A program made the translations under genes and the position numbers. Below the pieces are notes generated by a model. That model was not told the origin of the DNA. It did no database searches and saw only the letters and a program-made list of their open reading frames with translations. This document shows, one piece after another, positions 60,922-64,000 of a stretch of DNA of 64,000 nt. The DNA is from Rudaea sp. (GTDB taxonomy: Bacteria; Pseudomonadota; Gammaproteobacteria; Xanthomonadales; Rhodanobacteraceae): NCBI GenBank assembly GCA_031291055.1, contig JARLJU010000264.1:1-64000 (forward strand). Direction: 5' to 3'. Numbering within the stretch: the stretch's first letter is position 1; the number at the start of each line of letters is the position of its first letter.

Positions 60922-60947
60922 GGCGGCCCGCCGGGCCGCCTTTTTTT
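60922..60947 (+). terminator. Intrinsic terminator
   Basis: A perfect GGCGGCC (60922-60928) / GGCCGCC (60934-60940) stem with a 5-base loop is followed by seven Ts (60941-60947). It ends the transcript of the small secreted protein and lies 24 bases after its stop. Confidence 0.92.
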
Positions 60948-61042
60948 GCGGAGTTCGTGTGCCTGTCACGCGTATTCGCGCGCTTTCCCGCCAGCGGGGA
61001 GCACGGAGTGACAAGGGTTGGTGACCCCGGAACAACGGGCGC

Positions 61043-62500
61043 TTAGCGGATTCCGACCATGCCGCGCACGGAATTCATCAGCTTCGCCGGGTCATAGGCA
61101 ACGCCGTCCTTGAAAACCAGTTCGACGTTTTCGATGTCCTGGATCTTCCGGCTCGGGTCGCCCTTGAGCACGACCAGATCGGCCTGCTTGCCGGTTTCGA
61201 TCGTGCCGATGCGATCGAGCTGTTTCTCGAAACGTGCGCCGTTCGCCGTGGCGATCTGGATGGCCTGGGTCGGCGTGAAGCCGGCTTCGACCAGCAATTC
61301 AACTTCGCGCTGATCGCCGAATCCCGGCAGTACGCCGCCGTTTCCGGTGGGATCGGGGCCGGCAAGCAGCAGGCCGCCAGCGCGCACGAAGGCGAGCTCG
61401 AAGGCCATCTCCTTCTTCAATGCGGCTTCGGCCTTGACGATGCTTTCGGGTTTCGTCGCCGCTGCATTGCGGGCGCTGAGATAGCTGCGCAGCGATTCGG
61501 CCGACATCATCTGCGTCTGCCGCCGCGACAGCACCGGGCGCGTCGTGATAGACGCCTCGAATACAGGCAACGTGGATGTCAGCGCGACATTGTGCTTGAC
61601 CAGATCGCGGATCAGCTCCTGCACCGGCGCGCTGTCGATCTCGCGTTTCTCCCACGACGCGGCGATCGCCGGCCGCGTCGGGCACACATCGTGCGGACGG
61701 TCGGGCACGAACTCCGAGTCGGTATACAACGGGCCGTGTTCGAGGTCATCGATGCCCAGCGCGGCGGCCTGACGATAGTCGACCGCGCACAGATGACCGG
61801 TGATTTTCATGCCCTGATGGTGCGCTTCCTTGATCGCGGCACCGAGCACCGCTTCGGAAATATTCATGTAGGCCTTGAACGAGGTGACGCCCTGGCCGGC
61901 CCAGAACGCGACCGTCTTGCGTGCCTGTTCGGGTTCGGTCAGCGCCGCCATCTGCGGGAAGAAACTGTCCTTGCCTTCCAGGTATGGCCCGCTCACGTCG
62001 ATGTGCGGCCCCGGCATCTTGCCGTCGTCGATCAGGTGGCGGATGTTCAAATCGGTATACGGCTCGATGCTGCCGGTCGTGCGCATCGTGGTGACGCCGG
62101 AGGCCAGATAAAGGCGCGGTGCCGAGAATGCCAACTCGGTAACGAGGAATCCGGGCGGCGGAATCTTGTCGTCTTCATCGAAATTGATCGACGCCGTGTA
62201 CATCAAGTGGTCGTGCATGCCGACCAGGCCGGGAACCACGCTGTGGCCGGCAAGCTCGATGACGCGCGCGCCATCCGGCGTCGTCGTCGCGGCATCGGCG
62301 ATCGACGCGATTTTTCCTCCACGCAGGACCACCGTGCGATTTTCCTGAGCCGCGGAACCGGTGCCGTCGATCACGCGCACGTGCGTGAGTGCGATGACGG
62401 CATCGTCATAGGCGATGAATTTTTTGACTTCGGCCGAAGGCGTCTGTGCCAAGGCGCCGGTGCTTGCCAGCGCCAGCAGCAAGAAGCGCTTGCAGCCCAT
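61043..62500 (-). CDS. Secreted amidohydrolase
   Basis: A 485-residue metal-dependent hydrolase with a signal peptide (KRFLLLALASTGALA). The N-terminal beta-sandwich leads to VPGLVGMHDHLMY (HxH metal site), FKAYMN offers the Lys bridge position, TGHLCAVDY and DDLEHGPLY the further histidines, and LAGPDPTGNGG the final Asp. The C-terminal part KQADLVVLKGDP is usual. Members include imidazolonepropionase-like and prolidase-like enzymes, so substrate is unclear. The start overlaps the stop of the upstream gene (ATGA). Confidence 0.9.
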   Translation of the reverse strand: MGCKRFLLLALASTGALAQTPSAEVKKFIAYDDAVIALTHVRVIDGTGSAAQENRTVVLRGGKIASIADAATTTPDGARVIELAGHSVVPGLVGMHDHLMYTASINFDEDDKIPPPGFLVTELAFSAPRLYLASGVTTMRTTGSIEPYTDLNIRHLIDDGKMPGPHIDVSGPYLEGKDSFFPQMAALTEPEQARKTVAFWAGQGVTSFKAYMNISEAVLGAAIKEAHHQGMKITGHLCAVDYRQAAALGIDDLEHGPLYTDSEFVPDRPHDVCPTRPAIAASWEKREIDSAPVQELIRDLVKHNVALTSTLPVFEASITTRPVLSRRQTQMMSAESLRSYLSARNAAATKPESIVKAEAALKKEMAFELAFVRAGGLLLAGPDPTGNGGVLPGFGDQREVELLVEAGFTPTQAIQIATANGARFEKQLDRIGTIETGKQADLVVLKGDPSRKIQDIENVELVFKDGVAYDPAKLMNSVRGMVGIR

Positions 62501-63060
62501 CACGCCGGCCACAGCCACGCGAACGTGGCGCCGGTGATGACCGCGTAAATGAGCCCGTCGACGACGTGCTTGACTGTCACCGACCACGAGTGCCCCCACC
62601 AGATCGAATTCGGGATCGGGCCGAGCGCATAACCCATGAACGCTGCCAGTGCGACCATATGGAACACGCGCGCGAAACCAGAACCATTCGCCAGCGCGTG
62701 CGCAACCAGCAAGGCACAGAGCAACGAGACCACGAGGCAGAACGCGAACCACTGTCCGAGCGACGCGCCCATGTTCATCGCGCCCGGCTGCCGCAGTGCC
62801 AGCATGCCGACAGGACCGGTCTTGAATTTTTCCTGCGTCTCCGCTTTCTTCATCGCCTCGGGCGTGCAGTACGGCAGCATGTACATGCCGGGTGCGGGAT
62901 TGCCCTTGCGGATCGCAGCGCCGACTTCATCCTCGTTGGAAAAGCCGTGGTAGTCCGGTGTGTGCCAGAATTTTAGCACCATGTTCAGGATGGCGCTGGC
63001 GAAGAAAACGAACACGGTGGACAGCAGAATCGGCAACCAGAGTTGCGTGAGCAAAGCCAT
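62500..63060 (-). CDS. Conserved membrane protein, unknown function
   Basis: A 186-residue protein with an N-terminal helix (LPILLSTVFVFFASAILNMV), a soluble loop with PAPGMYMLPYCTPEAMK (about 55-70), and three C-terminal helices ending near the terminus. I do not assign a family with confidence. It is translationally coupled to the amidohydrolase. Confidence 0.72.
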   Translation of the reverse strand: MALLTQLWLPILLSTVFVFFASAILNMVLKFWHTPDYHGFSNEDEVGAAIRKGNPAPGMYMLPYCTPEAMKKAETQEKFKTGPVGMLALRQPGAMNMGASLGQWFAFCLVVSLLCALLVAHALANGSGFARVFHMVALAAFMGYALGPIPNSIWWGHSWSVTVKHVVDGLIYAVITGATFAWLWPA

Positions 63061-63162
63061 GACGAACCTCCCCGGATCGGATGGAACCGCGAGTCTACTC
63101 CCGCGCGGCGCATGGGGAAACCGAGCGACGGCTTAGGCGCGTCGCTTTGTCTTGGCCAGCAG

Positions 63163-63495
63163 TCAACGTACCGGATTTCTTACCGAGATCGAGTTGACGA
63201 CCCGGGTCACGCCCGGAGCTGTCATCGCTACCGATTCTGCGATGCTGCGCTCCAGGCCGGTGTCGACGATGCCGGTGAGATACACGACATGATCAAGAGT
63301 CTGCACGCCGAGGCCGCGCGGTATCTCCAGCTCGGAATGCTGCTTGAACAATGCCTGCACCTGCGCGGTGATCTCGGCGTCGCCGGGGCAACCTTTCAAT
63401 CCGCATTTCTGATAAGCCGAACAGGCAGCGAGACTGCCCGCTATCAGAAGAGCGAGAGTCATTGCGCGTAAACGGAGAGAGTCGAGCATATGCAT
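63163..63495 (-). CDS. BON-domain lipoprotein
   Basis: A 110-residue protein with a signal peptide ending in the lipobox LAAC and a BON domain (about 40-110): ITAQVQALFKQHSELEI, VVYLTGIVDTGLERSIAESV and GVTRVVNSISV. BON domains bind phospholipid or peptidoglycan surfaces. Starts at 63495 or 63489 are possible. It lies 48 bases after the EF-G gene on the same strand. Confidence 0.88.
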   Translation of the reverse strand: MHMLDSLRLRAMTLALLIAGSLAACSAYQKCGLKGCPGDAEITAQVQALFKQHSELEIPRGLGVQTLDHVVYLTGIVDTGLERSIAESVAMTAPGVTRVVNSISVRNPVR

Positions 63496-63543
63496 TGATT
63501 GCGGCAGGCCGAGAGTTGCACTGGATGGGTGGGTCGTTGTGTT

Positions 63544-64000
63544 CTAATCCTCCTCCACCTTGGGCTTGTAAGCATCAACCAGCTGCTTCTGCACCTGCGC
63601 CGGCACGGCATCGTAGTGGCTGAACTCGATCGCATAGCGACCCTTGCCGGCGGTCATGGCTTTCAGTTCGGTCTGGTAATCGGTGACTTCCGCCAGCGGC
63701 ACCTGTGCCTTGACCACGAGTTCGCCGCCACGCAGCGAGTCGGTGCCATGGATGCGGGCGCGCTTGCCGGCGAGGCCGCCGGTGATGTCGCCGACATGGG
63801 TGTCGGGCACGAACACTTCCAGATTGACGATCGGTTCGAGTATCTGCGGCTTGGCTTTGGTAATGGCATCAAGGAAGGCTTTCTTGCCGGCGCTGACGAA
63901 GGCGATTTCCTTCGAGTCCACGGGGTGGTACTTGCCGTCGTAGACGATGACCTTGACGTCCTGCAGCTGATAGCCCGCGACGGCGCCGTGTTCGAGCACC
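63544..64000 (-). CDS. Elongation factor G, C-terminal part
   Basis: The window edge cuts this gene; only its last 151 or so codons are visible. They encode EF-G domains IV (end) and V: GYQLQDVKVIVYDGKYHPVD, EPIVNLEVFVPDTHVGDITG and GLAGKRARIHG. The C-terminal FSHYDAVPAQVQKQLVDAYK is the usual end. It is not next to rpsL/rpsG-tuf, so it may be the second EF-G copy of Xanthomonadales, an inference. Confidence 0.92.
   Translation of the reverse strand, partial: VLEHGAVAGYQLQDVKVIVYDGKYHPVDSKEIAFVSAGKKAFLDAITKAKPQILEPIVNLEVFVPDTHVGDITGGLAGKRARIHGTDSLRGGELVVKAQVPLAEVTDYQTELKAMTAGKGRYAIEFSHYDAVPAQVQKQLVDAYKPKVEED

Overview
The window reads as a GC-rich, tightly packed chromosome segment of a Gammaproteobacterium of the order Xanthomonadales (Lysobacterales), probably the Rhodanobacteraceae side. 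This rests on gene order and protein character, not on a marker gene: there is no rRNA or tRNA here. The diagnostic blocks are kdsD-kdsC-lptC-lptA-lptB-rpoN-hpf followed by hprK-rapZ-EIIA-HPr-EI; purM-purN-DUF3108 beside DUF2066-CDP-alcohol transferase-AI-2E protein-hda; and an Rrf2-led suf operon.

Layout. 1-7.6 kb: the end of a repeat-rich membrane-linked protein, an NRDE protein, a 1478-residue multi-domain glycosyltransferase and a secreted DUF4412-like protein. 7.7-15.6 kb: PBP1b, a TPR lipoprotein, the Fe-S helicase YoaA, a class IV aminotransferase, CreD and TsaB. 15.6-21.4 kb: a polysaccharide-modification patch (three methyltransferases, an OafA-type acyltransferase, a 2OG-Fe(II) oxygenase) that includes a gene broken by two frameshifts. 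21.4-28.5 kb: an incomplete PTS (EI, HPr, EIIA) with HprK, RapZ, HPF and RpoN, interrupted by a lipoprotein gene on the other strand. 28.7-34.1 kb: LPS transport and Kdo synthesis, then divergent ibaG-murA. 34.1-34.6 kb: a repeat-filled gap. 34.6-42.1 kb: purine genes, membrane proteins, hda, and the MurU/AmgK cell-wall recycling pair. 42.2-48.3 kb: the suf operon ending in a GNAT and a Rieske protein. 48.4-52.4 kb: a Fur-box-preceded iron locus (TonB receptor, PiuC-type hydroxylase, PepSY protein and a frameshifted small membrane protein). 52.4-64 kb: mixed accessory genes (HutD, two SET-domain proteins, M20 peptidase, dihaem cytochrome c, RNase T2, amidohydrolase, BON lipoprotein) and the C-terminal end of an elongation factor G.

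Much of the window serves the cell envelope: peptidoglycan synthesis and recycling (PBP1b, MurA, AmgK, MurU), LPS (KdsC, KdsD, LptABC), surface sugars, and their likely regulation (RapZ, HprK/HPr, RpoN). A second theme is iron and Fe-S metabolism (suf, YoaA, the Fur-controlled uptake locus). No prophage, CRISPR array, insertion sequence or clearly new defence system is visible. The oddities most worth checking are the two frameshifted genes, the giant glycosyltransferase, the interrupted PTS cluster, a perfect hairpin next to the rpoN start, dispersed hairpin repeats, and a rare 8-mer that occurs at least seven times.
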